Assembly: GCA_002071025.1 (NCBI GenBank)
Contig: MWEJ01000005.1
Span: 1 to 36,197, forward strand
Reading direction: 5' to 3'
Origin: Verrucomicrobia bacterium ADurb.Bin070
Lineage (GTDB): Bacteria; Verrucomicrobiota; Kiritimatiellia; RFP12; UBA1067
Length of the DNA stretch: 36,197 nucleotides
Shown: in pieces, positions 7,327 through 15,530 of the stretch
How the letters are laid out: each line of letters starts with the position of its first letter
Numbering within the stretch: position 1 is the first letter of the stretch
Position numbers and translations under genes: made by a program
The notes under the pieces: generated by a model
Told to the model about the DNA's origin: nothing
Databases searched by the model: none
The model's input: the letters and a program-made list of their open reading frames with translations, nothing else

Positions 7327-9938
7327 CGCAGCACGCGGACCTCGCCCGGCTGCATGTCGAGCGTGATCACCGGTCCTTGGCCGAGCGCGGTGCCGTCCAG
7401 CGCATCGGTGACGTGCGCGCGCCGCCCGGTGTCGATGCGCACCGCGCCGTTGGTGTGGGCTTGGATGGCGAGGTGGCCGTTCGCCGCCCACAGCGCCGGA
7501 CCCGGCACGGTGGTGCAGTGGACGCCCGCCAGTCGCGCGAGCGCATGCACCAGCTCCGGCGTGAGCTGCGGGACACCGATGAACACGTCGTGACCGTTGC
7601 CGGCGCGGCGCACCGCCACGGCGGGTGAACCGTCGGCATAGGTGGCCCAGACCTCCTCGTCCGCCGCCTCGACCGTGAACAGCGGCGCGATCTTGACGGC
7701 CGGCCCCCACGCCTGCGTCAAACCGTGCCGCCGCCCGAGCGCGGTGGGGGTCGCCTGCGCGGTCGCCGCATCCGCCGGGTGCGCCGCGAACCCGGTCACC
7801 TCCGCGATGCCGCCGAGGTCGGCGCGCTCCGGTCGCAGATATCCCGGCGCCCAGCACCAGACGCGCACCGGAGCCCTTGCGCCGAACCAGCCGGCGAGCG
7901 TCGTCCAGAGACCGCGGCGGCGCTGCGCCGCGAGCGCCTGCCGCTGCGCGTCGTCCAGACGCCAGGCGGACAGGTAGACCAGCAGGCGCGCCGGCACCTT
8001 GCCGGCGAGCGCGTCCGCCAGCAGATACTGACCGTACGGCGCGCCGCTGCGGCCGAGTGCGGCACGACCTTCGTAGATCAGCGGACGTGCCGCCGCCGCC
8101 GAGCCGCCGGTGAGGTGGCACATACTCGCCTCGTCGATGATCGCGGCGATCTCCGGCGTGAACGGCTGCGGCCGGCGGCACATGGCCGCGTCGACCGGCC
8201 GCAGCCGCACGATCTCGCGCCAGATGGCCGCATCGTTGAACCAGCCCTGCCCGGGCAGATCCATCCACCAGGTGCCGAAGCCGCGCAGCGCGGCCTGCGC
8301 GGTGTTGCGCAGCATCACCTGCTGAGTCTGCTGCAAATTGACGAGCCCGCCTTCCTGCACATGCTCCTGTTTACGCGGATCAAGATACGTGCGCGAGTCA
8401 TCCTCGTTGAGCCACAGGATGCCGCTGCGCATCACACTCTCGGCGGCGCTCATCGCCGGCGCGGTGCCCAGCCATCGGCGGTCGGTATAGGAGATCGGCG
8501 AGCAGAGGATGTCGATGTCCGCCGCGCCGCGCCGCAGGACCTTCTCCAGCGCGTAATGGCCACTGGTCGGCGCGCCGTTGCCCAGCGGCGCGAATTCGAA
8601 GCCGTATCCGTAAAAGAAAAGCGTCAGCGCCTGCCCGCCGGAGCCGCGGCGGCAGGCGGCCGCGAGGGCGAGCACGTGGTCGGCCATCTCCTCCTGCTGA
8701 AACAGGGTGAAGTCGATCAGGCGGCGCTCGCGCGCGGGATCGCGCAGCAGGCCGTGGGGGTGCGCCCGCCGCGCCGCGTGCGGCGGCGGCTCGGCTGTTG
8801 CCGCGTCGGGGACGCCGCGCGCCGCGAGCCAGGCGCGGAAGGCGGCGCGTGTTGCGGCATCGTAGCCGCTAAGCGGACGTTCCCAGGAGTCATAATAAAA
8901 CCATTCGCCGGTGTTTTGCCCGCAGGGATGCACGCCTGCAAAATGGCCGGGAAAGGCTTCACGCAGGTGCCGCGTCAGTTTTTCCAGATGCGCGCAGACG
9001 GCGGCGCGGTAAGCGCGGTCTGACACGCATGAGACCGGGTACGGGTCCTTGCCGTCGTAGACCATGCGCGCGTCGGGATGGCGTTCCAGCCACCAGCCGG
9101 GGGCGTTGGCGCTGACGCGGGGCACCAGCAGGACGGCGGGGTTGACCGCGATGATGCGGCGGCAGAGGGCGTCGAGCGGCGACCAGACCTGCGCCTGTTC
9201 CGGCGGTGCCCAGCAGGCCGGGGCCGAGAATGAGACCAGATGGACGCCGGCGTCGCGCGCCAGCGCGATCTGCGTGTAGAACGAGCCGAGCGGTCCGCCG
9301 ATGCGCGAATGGTGTCCGTTGTCGACACGGTACACGCAAGGCAGCACGCTTTGCTCCGGCGCGGCTTTCAGCGTGAAGGAACACCTGTAGGTGCGGGCCT
9401 TAACGAGGGTCAAGCGTTGGCTGTGCAGGTGAAAGTCCGGCGGCTTAACGCCGTCAGCAGGTGCGCGGAGCGTCACGCGCAACGCGCCGTCTGCGAACGC
9501 CAGCGTGCCCACGGTGTTTTCGTCACCGTGGGGCCAGGCGTTCCAGCAGCGTTTGAACGACGCCTCCGAGGTGAAGCTGCCCGGTGGCAGCACGTCGGCG
9601 CCGGTTGCCGTGTCGACGATTCTTAATTCTTTGAGCCAGACATCGCCTGCGGTGTCGTCGAAGCGGAAGTGAAGGGTGGCATTGCCGGGCGCGTCCAGTT
9701 CAGGCGTGACATCGAACTGGCATGCCGTCCAGGCGGTGCCGGCCCGAATGCGTCCGCTGTTCTCCGAACCCCAGAAGAATCGCGGCGGCACGGGCGCACC
9801 GTTCACGTGGATCTGCGGTCCGCCCGGCGTCGTCGCGACCCGGACCGACAACGGTTCGCCGCTGAACGCGGTGGCAGCCAGCACCGCCACGGCCATCCCG
9901 ATCCCGCACCCTGTCCACCACCCGTTTAAACCCTTCAT
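7314..9938 (-). CDS. Secreted GH42-like glycoside hydrolase
   Basis: The mature enzyme is about 874 aa, starting from the ATG at 9938. That start is chosen for GGGGAGG 5 nt upstream and the signal peptide that follows (a hydrophobic run ending near LAATAFSGEP). The longer start at 10043 has neither. Residues about 25-200 look like a beta-sandwich carbohydrate-binding domain (FRFDDTAGDVWLKELRIVD). A (beta/alpha)8-type region follows, with QNTGEWFYYDSW supplying a candidate acid/base Glu (about residue 345) and GILWLNEDDSRTYLD a later acidic patch. The C-terminal third resembles the GATase-like trimerisation and beta domains of GH42 beta-galactosidases (GHDVFIGVPQLTPELVHALA). Substrate is unknown, probably a beta-galactoside or related plant or algal glycan. 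The clan is fairly sure; the family number is not. Confidence 0.72.
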   Translation of the reverse strand: MKGLNGWWTGCGIGMAVAVLAATAFSGEPLSVRVATTPGGPQIHVNGAPVPPRFFWGSENSGRIRAGTAWTACQFDVTPELDAPGNATLHFRFDDTAGDVWLKELRIVDTATGADVLPPGSFTSEASFKRCWNAWPHGDENTVGTLAFADGALRVTLRAPADGVKPPDFHLHSQRLTLVKARTYRCSFTLKAAPEQSVLPCVYRVDNGHHSRIGGPLGSFYTQIALARDAGVHLVSFSAPACWAPPEQAQVWSPLDALCRRIIAVNPAVLLVPRVSANAPGWWLERHPDARMVYDGKDPYPVSCVSDRAYRAAVCAHLEKLTRHLREAFPGHFAGVHPCGQNTGEWFYYDSWERPLSGYDAATRAAFRAWLAARGVPDAATAEPPPHAARRAHPHGLLRDPARERRLIDFTLFQQEEMADHVLALAAACRRGSGGQALTLFFYGYGFEFAPLGNGAPTSGHYALEKVLRRGAADIDILCSPISYTDRRWLGTAPAMSAAESVMRSGILWLNEDDSRTYLDPRKQEHVQEGGLVNLQQTQQVMLRNTAQAALRGFGTWWMDLPGQGWFNDAAIWREIVRLRPVDAAMCRRPQPFTPEIAAIIDEASMCHLTGGSAAAARPLIYEGRAALGRSGAPYGQYLLADALAGKVPARLLVYLSAWRLDDAQRQALAAQRRRGLWTTLAGWFGARAPVRVWCWAPGYLRPERADLGGIAEVTGFAAHPADAATAQATPTALGRRHGLTQAWGPAVKIAPLFTVEAADEEVWATYADGSPAVAVRRAGNGHDVFIGVPQLTPELVHALARLAGVHCTTVPGPALWAANGHLAIQAHTNGAVRIDTGRRAHVTDALDGTALGQGPVITLDMQPGEVRVLRVER

Positions 9939-9980
9939 CGCACCTCCCCGCTTTTCATGTCTCGCATGATTCCGAGACAG

Positions 9981-10009
9981 AGCGTATCCAGAACGACGCG
10001 CCGCGGCAA
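9981..10009 (-). promoter_or_regulatory. Candidate promoter for the GH42-like gene
   Basis: On the minus strand, TTGCCG (complement of 10004-10009) and TACGCT (complement of 9981-9986) are 17 nt apart. They lie about 43 nt upstream of the ATG at 9938, in the short divergent gap to the next gene. The match is moderate. Confidence 0.3.
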
Positions 10010-10036
10010 GCGGGAAAAGGGCGGAACAAGGCTCTT

Positions 10037-11140
10037 TTGACACTGTCTGTCGATGAGAGCCGCATCTGGGGGACGCTCGAAGGCGGCACGCTCGAAGAGC
10101 CGTTGTTGATCGACGGGGCGCGAAACGTTTACGCGGGGACGGCCTCCACGAATGCGCCGCAGGCGCTCGCCGCGATCGAGGCGATCAAAGGGTATTATAC
10201 GGTGGCCCTGCCGGTGGCGGGCTCGCATTCAACGGGAGCGGCTGAGGCCGCGCCGCAGGGGATCGGTTATCTGACGATGACGGTGGGGAGTCGCGGCAGC
10301 GCCAAGATCGCCGGTAAGCTGGCCGACGGTACCAGTGTGAGTCTGTCGAGCAAGGTCATTTGCTTTGCTCAACAGACCGCGGTCCAAGAGGGGGTGGCGG
10401 AGAGCGGAACGGAGTCCAACGGCACGTACGTCGTTTGCGTGCCGGTCTTCAAGTCGTTGCGGAAAAAGGGGTGGTTTGGCGGGTTGCTTTGGCTGCGTGC
10501 TGGCGAGACGACGTTGATTCAGACGGATCGTGATTTGGGCTGGTATCTGCGGTGGGAGTATGCCGGACGCAAGAGCAACGGCAAATCGAAGAACGTGAAA
10601 AACGGCGCCGATGGATTCGAAATGCTGTTGGACGCGTGCGGAGGGTACTTCAGTTCTTTGGATGCGATCGCGTCGAATTACCTGTTCAGCGCGGATGCGC
10701 CGGTCGGCGTGACCTATACCTCGGGTTCCAGCTCCGGCGAGTTTGTGGCGGCCGCGATTCCCGTGGCGCTTGAAGTGACAGCGGCATCGGGCGGCCTGAG
10801 TATTCCCGCTGGCGTGCGGCCGACGCTTGTCGACGGGGCGTATGACTATTCAGGGCCTAATGCGGCGCTTGTCAAGATTTCGGGCTCCGCTCGCACGGGT
10901 GTGTTCAAAGGCGCGTTCAATGTCTATTTCGACTATGATCGCAAAGGGAAACCGGCACATTATCAAAGCCGGGTTCAATATTCGGGAGTCTTGGTGCCGG
11001 CGCGGGCTGAAGCCTTTGCCGATCTGCCTGTTGGTATGGGCGCGTATCTGATTCGCGACAACACGCCCGCCTTCCGTTCCTACAATCTCAAGCGCTCTTT
11101 CCCGGTTGTGCTTGAGACGCCTGCCGAGCCAACCGAATAA
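10037..11140 (+). pseudogene. Decapitated C-terminal fragment of a large surface protein
   Basis: The open frame encodes about 367 aa of beta-rich, Gly/Ser/Ala-rich sequence without a signal peptide. It begins on a bare TTG with no convincing ribosome site, and the frame stays open upstream, so translation start is undefined. The content (KGYYTVALP, then GYLTMTVGSRGSAKIAGKL, FGGLLWLRAG, CGGYFSSLDA, ARTGVFKGAFNVYFDYD, LKRSFPVVLE) resembles, from memory, a module found at the C-termini of very long secreted proteins in Kiritimatiellota-like genomes. The piece starts in the middle of that module. Base composition is visibly less GC-rich than the flanking hydrolase genes. The simplest reading is the tail of a lost giant gene. 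An expressed short protein using TTG or a missed start cannot be excluded. Confidence 0.6.
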
Positions 11141-11171
11141 CGGCTTACGTTTAACAGGAAACAACAGGAAG

Positions 11172-11212
11172 AATCTGGTGCAGGCCTTTGCTGCACCAGA
11201 TTTTCTCATTTT
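11172..11212 (+). terminator. Rho-independent terminator
   Basis: AATCTGGTGCAG (11172-11183) and CTGCACCAGATT (11191-11202) form a perfect 12-bp stem with a 7-nt loop. A T-rich run (TTCTCATTTT) follows. It lies 32 nt past the stop of the fragment at 10037-11140. Confidence 0.85.
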
Positions 11213-11229
11213 CGCGTCGCAAAAATGAG
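11205..11229. repeat. Second hairpin overlapping the terminator tail
   Basis: CTCATTTT (11205-11212) pairs with AAAATGAG (11222-11229) across a 9-nt GC-rich loop. The T-tract of the first hairpin is also the left arm of the second, so the two structures compete or act in series. Confidence 0.55.
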
Positions 11230-11302
11230 AACGCTGGACGGGGCAGGCGCTCTCTTGCCAGAAGGCCCGCATCAAGTTGGGACATATTCCACAACCGCTG
11301 TG

Positions 11303-11334
11303 GCCCGCAACTTCTTCTGCCCGCAACTTCTGCT
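11303..11334 (+). repeat. 16-bp tandem duplication upstream of LamG-hydrolase
   Basis: GCCCGCAACTTCTTCT is followed at once by GCCCGCAACTTCTGCT, a two-copy repeat with one mismatch, 59 nt before the start of the large hydrolase gene. It may be simple slippage or paired regulator sites. Confidence 0.5.
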
Positions 11335-11392
11335 TGCATCCTCCGCGCGTTCTCCTCACAATGGGCACACTAGCACTTGAAGAGGGGGGAAT

Positions 11393-14300
11393 ATGCGTAA
11401 TTGTTTTGTTGCGGCGCTGCTGTACGGATGGCTCGTCGGATGGGGGCAAGCCGCGGAGCCGGTGGATCCGTCGCTGCTGCTCTGGATGCCGTTTGACGAA
11501 GGGCGCGGCACCTTTGCCGCCGACCGCTCGAACAACATTTTGGAAGCCGACCTTTCGCAGCTCCGCTGGGCAACCGGCGCGTTCGGAACCGCTCTCCATT
11601 TCAGCGGCACCAACGCTTTCGCCGAGTTGCCGGCCGTGCCGGGACTCAACGGCGCCACGCAATTCACCCTTTCGGTCTGGGCCACGTGGGAAGATCCCGC
11701 GCCGCGCCGCTATCCGAACCTGCTGACCTCGCACACCTGGAGCCCGGGCGGCCTGATGCTCTTTGTCTCCGACACCGCCTGCTCGTTCCGGCTCGGTCGG
11801 CCCGGCGCGCGCGCCGGTGGCACGGGACCGCAATGGACTGAGACCGGCGCGCATCTGGTCGGTCCGTTGCCGCAGCGGACGTGGACGCATCTCTGCGTGA
11901 CCTTCGCGCTGCCGCATCTCGTCGCCTACGTGAACGGCAAGCCTGTCAGCAGCACGACCTGGCCCTATCCGGTCGAGGCCGATGCGCTGCGCCTGGGCGG
12001 CTGGCACGGGGCGGTCTCTCACCACGGCCTGATCGATGATCTACGCATCTATGGGCGCGCCCTCTCCGGCGTGGAGGTGGCGTCGCTCGCATCGCAGGCG
12101 GGCCGGTCCAGCGCCGCATATGCGCTGGTTGACGAAATGGCGACTACGGAGTCGCCGGCGGCCCGCTTTCGCACCCGATATGCCGAGCTGGCGATCGACG
12201 CCGCCGGGCAGGCGGTCTCCTTGCGCAACCGGGCGTCGGGCCGCGAACTGCTCGCGCGCCCCGCGCCGCTGGTGAGCGCGCGGCTGGCGGACGGCCGCCG
12301 GCTGGTGGCGCGTCGCGTCGTCGTGCAGGGCAACCGGCTCACCTTCTCCTTCCCGCGCAGCCTGGGCGATGCCGAGCTGGAGGTCGACGCCCGCCGCGAT
12401 TTCCTAACCTTCAAGGTGCGCGCGCTGACGCTCTCGAACGCGGTCGCGCTGACCTTCTGCGAGCTGCCGGCCGCGCCCGCCGTTCATCGCGGCGGTATGG
12501 CCAACATGCTTTCGGACGACACTGACGCCGTCTGCCTGCGCGGCTACGAGCTGCCGGTCGAGACCGAGATCCGGGGCGACGCGCTTCAGGTCTCCACCAC
12601 CGCGAAGCACGGGCTCACCGGCTGGCGCGCCGGACTCGCCGCCGGCCCCAAGGAGCGGATGCCGGCGATGCTGCGGGAGATGGCCGTGTACGCGGGCGTG
12701 CCGTTCTCGCGCAGCGGCGGACCCTGGGCGCTGGAGGCTGAGTCCGTGCGCGGCTCCTATCTCTTTGCCGACCTCGCGCACGCCGCGACCGACGACTGGA
12801 TCGAGATCGCGCGGCGCGGCGGCTTCTCGACGATCCACCTGCACGGCTGGTGGCAGACGCTCGGCCACTATGCGGTGCGCACCAACTATTTCCCGCGCGG
12901 CCTGCCTGACATGCAGGACGCGGCCGCCCGCATCCACGACGCCGGACTGCGCGTCGGCATCCACACCCTGACCGCGTGCATCGATCCGCGCGACCCGTGG
13001 ATCACACCGGAGGCGAGTCCGCATCTGATCCCCTTCGACAGCTACACGCTGGCCCGCGCGCTTTCGCCGACCGATACCGTGCTGTACGTCAACGAGCCAC
13101 CCTCGGCGCGCCACGACACGGTGTTCACCTACTCCGGCAACGGCAATGCGATCCGCATCGGCAGCGAGATCATCCAGTATGCCGAACTCGCGCGCGAACC
13201 GCCGTACGCCTTCAAAGCCTGCACGCGCGGAGCCTTCAAGACGCGGCCCGCCGCCCATGCCGCAGGTACGCAGGCCGACTATCTTCAGCAACGGTATATT
13301 TCATTCTACCCGCAGCCCGATTCGCCGCTGGCCGACGAACTCTCCGCGTGCATCGCGCGCGTGTTCAACACCTGCAAGCTGGACCAGCTCTACTTCGACG
13401 GTTCCGAAGGCATGATGAGCCGGTACGGGATCGATGCCATGCGCCACAACATCATGCGCCGTCTGGACGGCGACCCGGTGATCGAGGCGAGCTGTTATGG
13501 CGCACACAACTGGTGGTTCCATTCGCGGCTGGGTACCTGGGATCATCCGGTCTGGGCGGCGAAGCGCTTTCAGGACGACCATGTCAAGGTGTGCGAGCGG
13601 TATCGCAACACCGATCTGCTCGGGCCGCAGATGGGATGGTGGGCGCCGCGCATGGCGGCGCCGTATGCGCGCGGTCACCATCTGGACGAGATGGAGTATT
13701 TCGCCTGCAAGAATCTGGCGCTTGACGCCGCGATGTCCATTCAGGGGGTCAATGTCAATCACGCGCCGCTGCCGGTTCATTTGGAGCGCCAGTTTACGCT
13801 GCTGGGCTGGTACGAACACCTGCGCTTGGCGCGGTACTTCGACGATGCCACCGTGGCGCGCCTCGCCGGCCCCGGCGCCGAGTTCCGCCTGCGGCAGGAC
13901 GCCGACGGCGCGTGGCGCTTTACGCCGGCCGCGATGCATACGCAGCGCGTCACCGGACCGAATGACGGTTCCGCCGCGTGGCAGGTTTTGAATGCCGCCG
14001 CGCGGCAGCCGCTCTGCGTGCGCGTGGAGGCGCTCTACGCCGCCGCGCCGGCCGATGCGCCCGGCGCCAAGCCGCTGGTGCGCGCCGATGAATTTGCATC
14101 TCTCAAGACCGCCACGGCCTCGTCTGCCGTGCGGCTCGGCGTGTCGGAGGTGACCGACGACACGCGCGGCGGACCGCGCAACCTGCGGCTGCGCGCGGAA
14201 AACAGCGGTGCGACATCGACCGGAGCTTGGGCGCGCGCGACGCTGGCCTTCCCCGCGCCCTACCGCAACCTCGGCGGCACCGGGGCCTTCGGCCTGTGGG

Positions 14301-15292
14301 TCAAGGGCGACGGCTCGGGCGCGCTGCTCAACCTCCAGCTCGGATGCCCGCGCGAATTCATGGGTGCGCTGTCGGATCACTACGTCACGCTCGATTTCAC
14401 CGGCTGGCGCTATGTGGCGCTGTTGGCGCGCGAGCGCGACACCGCACGTATGGACGAGTTTGTCTGGCCCTACAGGGGCACCGGCTCGCACGCGCTGTTC
14501 CGCACGAATCTGGACATGGCGCATATCGCGCAGGTCAGCCTCTACCTCAACGCGGTGCCGCCGCGCGGCTGCGTGGACGTGACGGTGAGCCCGGTGCAGG
14601 CGCTGCCGGTGCTGCCGGTCAAGCTGGAGCGTCCGGCGCTGACCGTCAACGGCCAGCGCTTGACGGTGCCGTTCACGCTGGCCTCCGGCGAGTTCGCCGA
14701 ACTGGAGCCTGACGGGATCTTCACGCATTACAGCGCGCGGGGCGATCCGTTGGTGCGCGCGGTGTGCGCGGCGGACGCGCGGCCGGACGTGCGGACGGGA
14801 TCCAACGCGCTGGCCTGCGACGGCGGCCGCGCCGAGGTCTCGGTAACGACCTTCGGTGCGCCGTTCGGGACGCGGCGGCCGCGGCGTGCGGTCGACTGGA
14901 CGCATTTGGCGCGCGAGTACGAGATGCCGCGCGTGGCGCTGGCGTCGAACGATATCGGGCGCGCCGGGTGGGACGTGGCTGTACGGCCCGGCGAGCGCGC
15001 CGCGCTGGAGATCGAGCTGTGCGGCGCAATGTCCGAACCGCAACTGAGCATTGGCGGGCAGGCGGTGCGTTTTCCCGTGACGCTCAAAGCCGGCGAGCGC
15101 CTGATCTGCCGAGATCGCCGGTCGTGGCGGGTCCTGGACGCGAAGCGTGCGGTGCTGGCCGAGGGGCGTCTGGCGCACAAGGTGCCGCTGCTCCGCGCCG
15201 GCGCTACCCGTGTCGAATTCACCTGCGCGGGACATGACCGCGCGCAGATCAAACTGGTCAAGGTGTACGGGCAGCTCTCGCTCTGGCCGTGA
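11393..15292 (+). CDS. Very large secreted LamG-domain glycoside hydrolase
   Basis: The protein is 1299 aa. Residues 1-21 form a signal peptide (cleavage near GWGQA-AE). Residues about 22-235 are a LamG/concanavalin-like jelly roll (LLLWMPFDEGRGTFAADRS, RTWTHLCVTFALPHLVAYVNG, LIDDLRIYGRALS). Residues about 240-430 look like a beta-sandwich. Residues about 450-870 look like a (beta/alpha)8 barrel of the alpha-galactosidase type: FSTIHLHGWW, LRVGIHTLTACIDP, and LDQLYFDGSEGM, with D669 as a candidate nucleophile at the barrel strand end. The last 400 residues are beta-rich, probably carbohydrate-binding. The start ATG 11393 has AGAGGGGGGAA just upstream. I cannot place it in a numbered GH family. 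Secretion and the lectin domain suggest it binds and cleaves a polysaccharide outside the cell or in the periplasm. Confidence 0.75.
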   Translation: MRNCFVAALLYGWLVGWGQAAEPVDPSLLLWMPFDEGRGTFAADRSNNILEADLSQLRWATGAFGTALHFSGTNAFAELPAVPGLNGATQFTLSVWATWEDPAPRRYPNLLTSHTWSPGGLMLFVSDTACSFRLGRPGARAGGTGPQWTETGAHLVGPLPQRTWTHLCVTFALPHLVAYVNGKPVSSTTWPYPVEADALRLGGWHGAVSHHGLIDDLRIYGRALSGVEVASLASQAGRSSAAYALVDEMATTESPAARFRTRYAELAIDAAGQAVSLRNRASGRELLARPAPLVSARLADGRRLVARRVVVQGNRLTFSFPRSLGDAELEVDARRDFLTFKVRALTLSNAVALTFCELPAAPAVHRGGMANMLSDDTDAVCLRGYELPVETEIRGDALQVSTTAKHGLTGWRAGLAAGPKERMPAMLREMAVYAGVPFSRSGGPWALEAESVRGSYLFADLAHAATDDWIEIARRGGFSTIHLHGWWQTLGHYAVRTNYFPRGLPDMQDAAARIHDAGLRVGIHTLTACIDPRDPWITPEASPHLIPFDSYTLARALSPTDTVLYVNEPPSARHDTVFTYSGNGNAIRIGSEIIQYAELAREPPYAFKACTRGAFKTRPAAHAAGTQADYLQQRYISFYPQPDSPLADELSACIARVFNTCKLDQLYFDGSEGMMSRYGIDAMRHNIMRRLDGDPVIEASCYGAHNWWFHSRLGTWDHPVWAAKRFQDDHVKVCERYRNTDLLGPQMGWWAPRMAAPYARGHHLDEMEYFACKNLALDAAMSIQGVNVNHAPLPVHLERQFTLLGWYEHLRLARYFDDATVARLAGPGAEFRLRQDADGAWRFTPAAMHTQRVTGPNDGSAAWQVLNAAARQPLCVRVEALYAAAPADAPGAKPLVRADEFASLKTATASSAVRLGVSEVTDDTRGGPRNLRLRAENSGATSTGAWARATLAFPAPYRNLGGTGAFGLWVKGDGSGALLNLQLGCPREFMGALSDHYVTLDFTGWRYVALLARERDTARMDEFVWPYRGTGSHALFRTNLDMAHIAQVSLYLNAVPPRGCVDVTVSPVQALPVLPVKLERPALTVNGQRLTVPFTLASGEFAELEPDGIFTHYSARGDPLVRAVCAADARPDVRTGSNALACDGGRAEVSVTTFGAPFGTRRPRRAVDWTHLAREYEMPRVALASNDIGRAGWDVAVRPGERAALEIELCGAMSEPQLSIGGQAVRFPVTLKAGERLICRDRRSWRVLDAKRAVLAEGRLAHKVPLLRAGATRVEFTCAGHDRAQIKLVKVYGQLSLWP

Positions 15293-15435
15293 TTTCCTAC
15301 AGATTGAGCGCGAAACGGACCGCATGCGAAACGGCCGTTAGTTTTGCAGCCGACAGCGTGGTGATCAGGGTGCCCAACCTTCCTCTCGCGACCGTCTGCA
15401 GATGATCACAATTCACTGCACAAATAAGTAGGCGC

Positions 15436-15464
15436 TTGACCCGATTTTTAAGGGTGACTACCAT
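15436..15464 (+). promoter_or_regulatory. Candidate promoter of the primase-helicase-nuclease gene
   Basis: TTGACC (15436-15441) and TACCAT (15459-15464) are 17 nt apart in an AT-richer stretch, giving a leader of about 60 nt before ATG 15531. GGGTGACT at 15452-15459 and GGGTCACT at 15481-15488 lie on or just after the -10. Their TGAC/GTCA cores could form an operator pair. Confidence 0.45.
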
Positions 15465-15530
15465 CTTGAACGTTAATTGAGGGTCACTCCTTTCGCGAGG
15501 TAGGCTCAATAACACCGCAAGGCCGAATTG

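Noticed and set aside
9939-10043. 35-residue N-terminal extension of the GH42-like protein
   Set aside because: It would place the signal peptide internally and overlap the candidate promoter; ATG 9938 has a strong ribosome site.
13301-15325. 674-aa minus-strand open frame opposite the LamG hydrolase
   Set aside because: Composition is Arg/His/Gln-rich with no domain; the plus strand encodes clear domains over the same bases.
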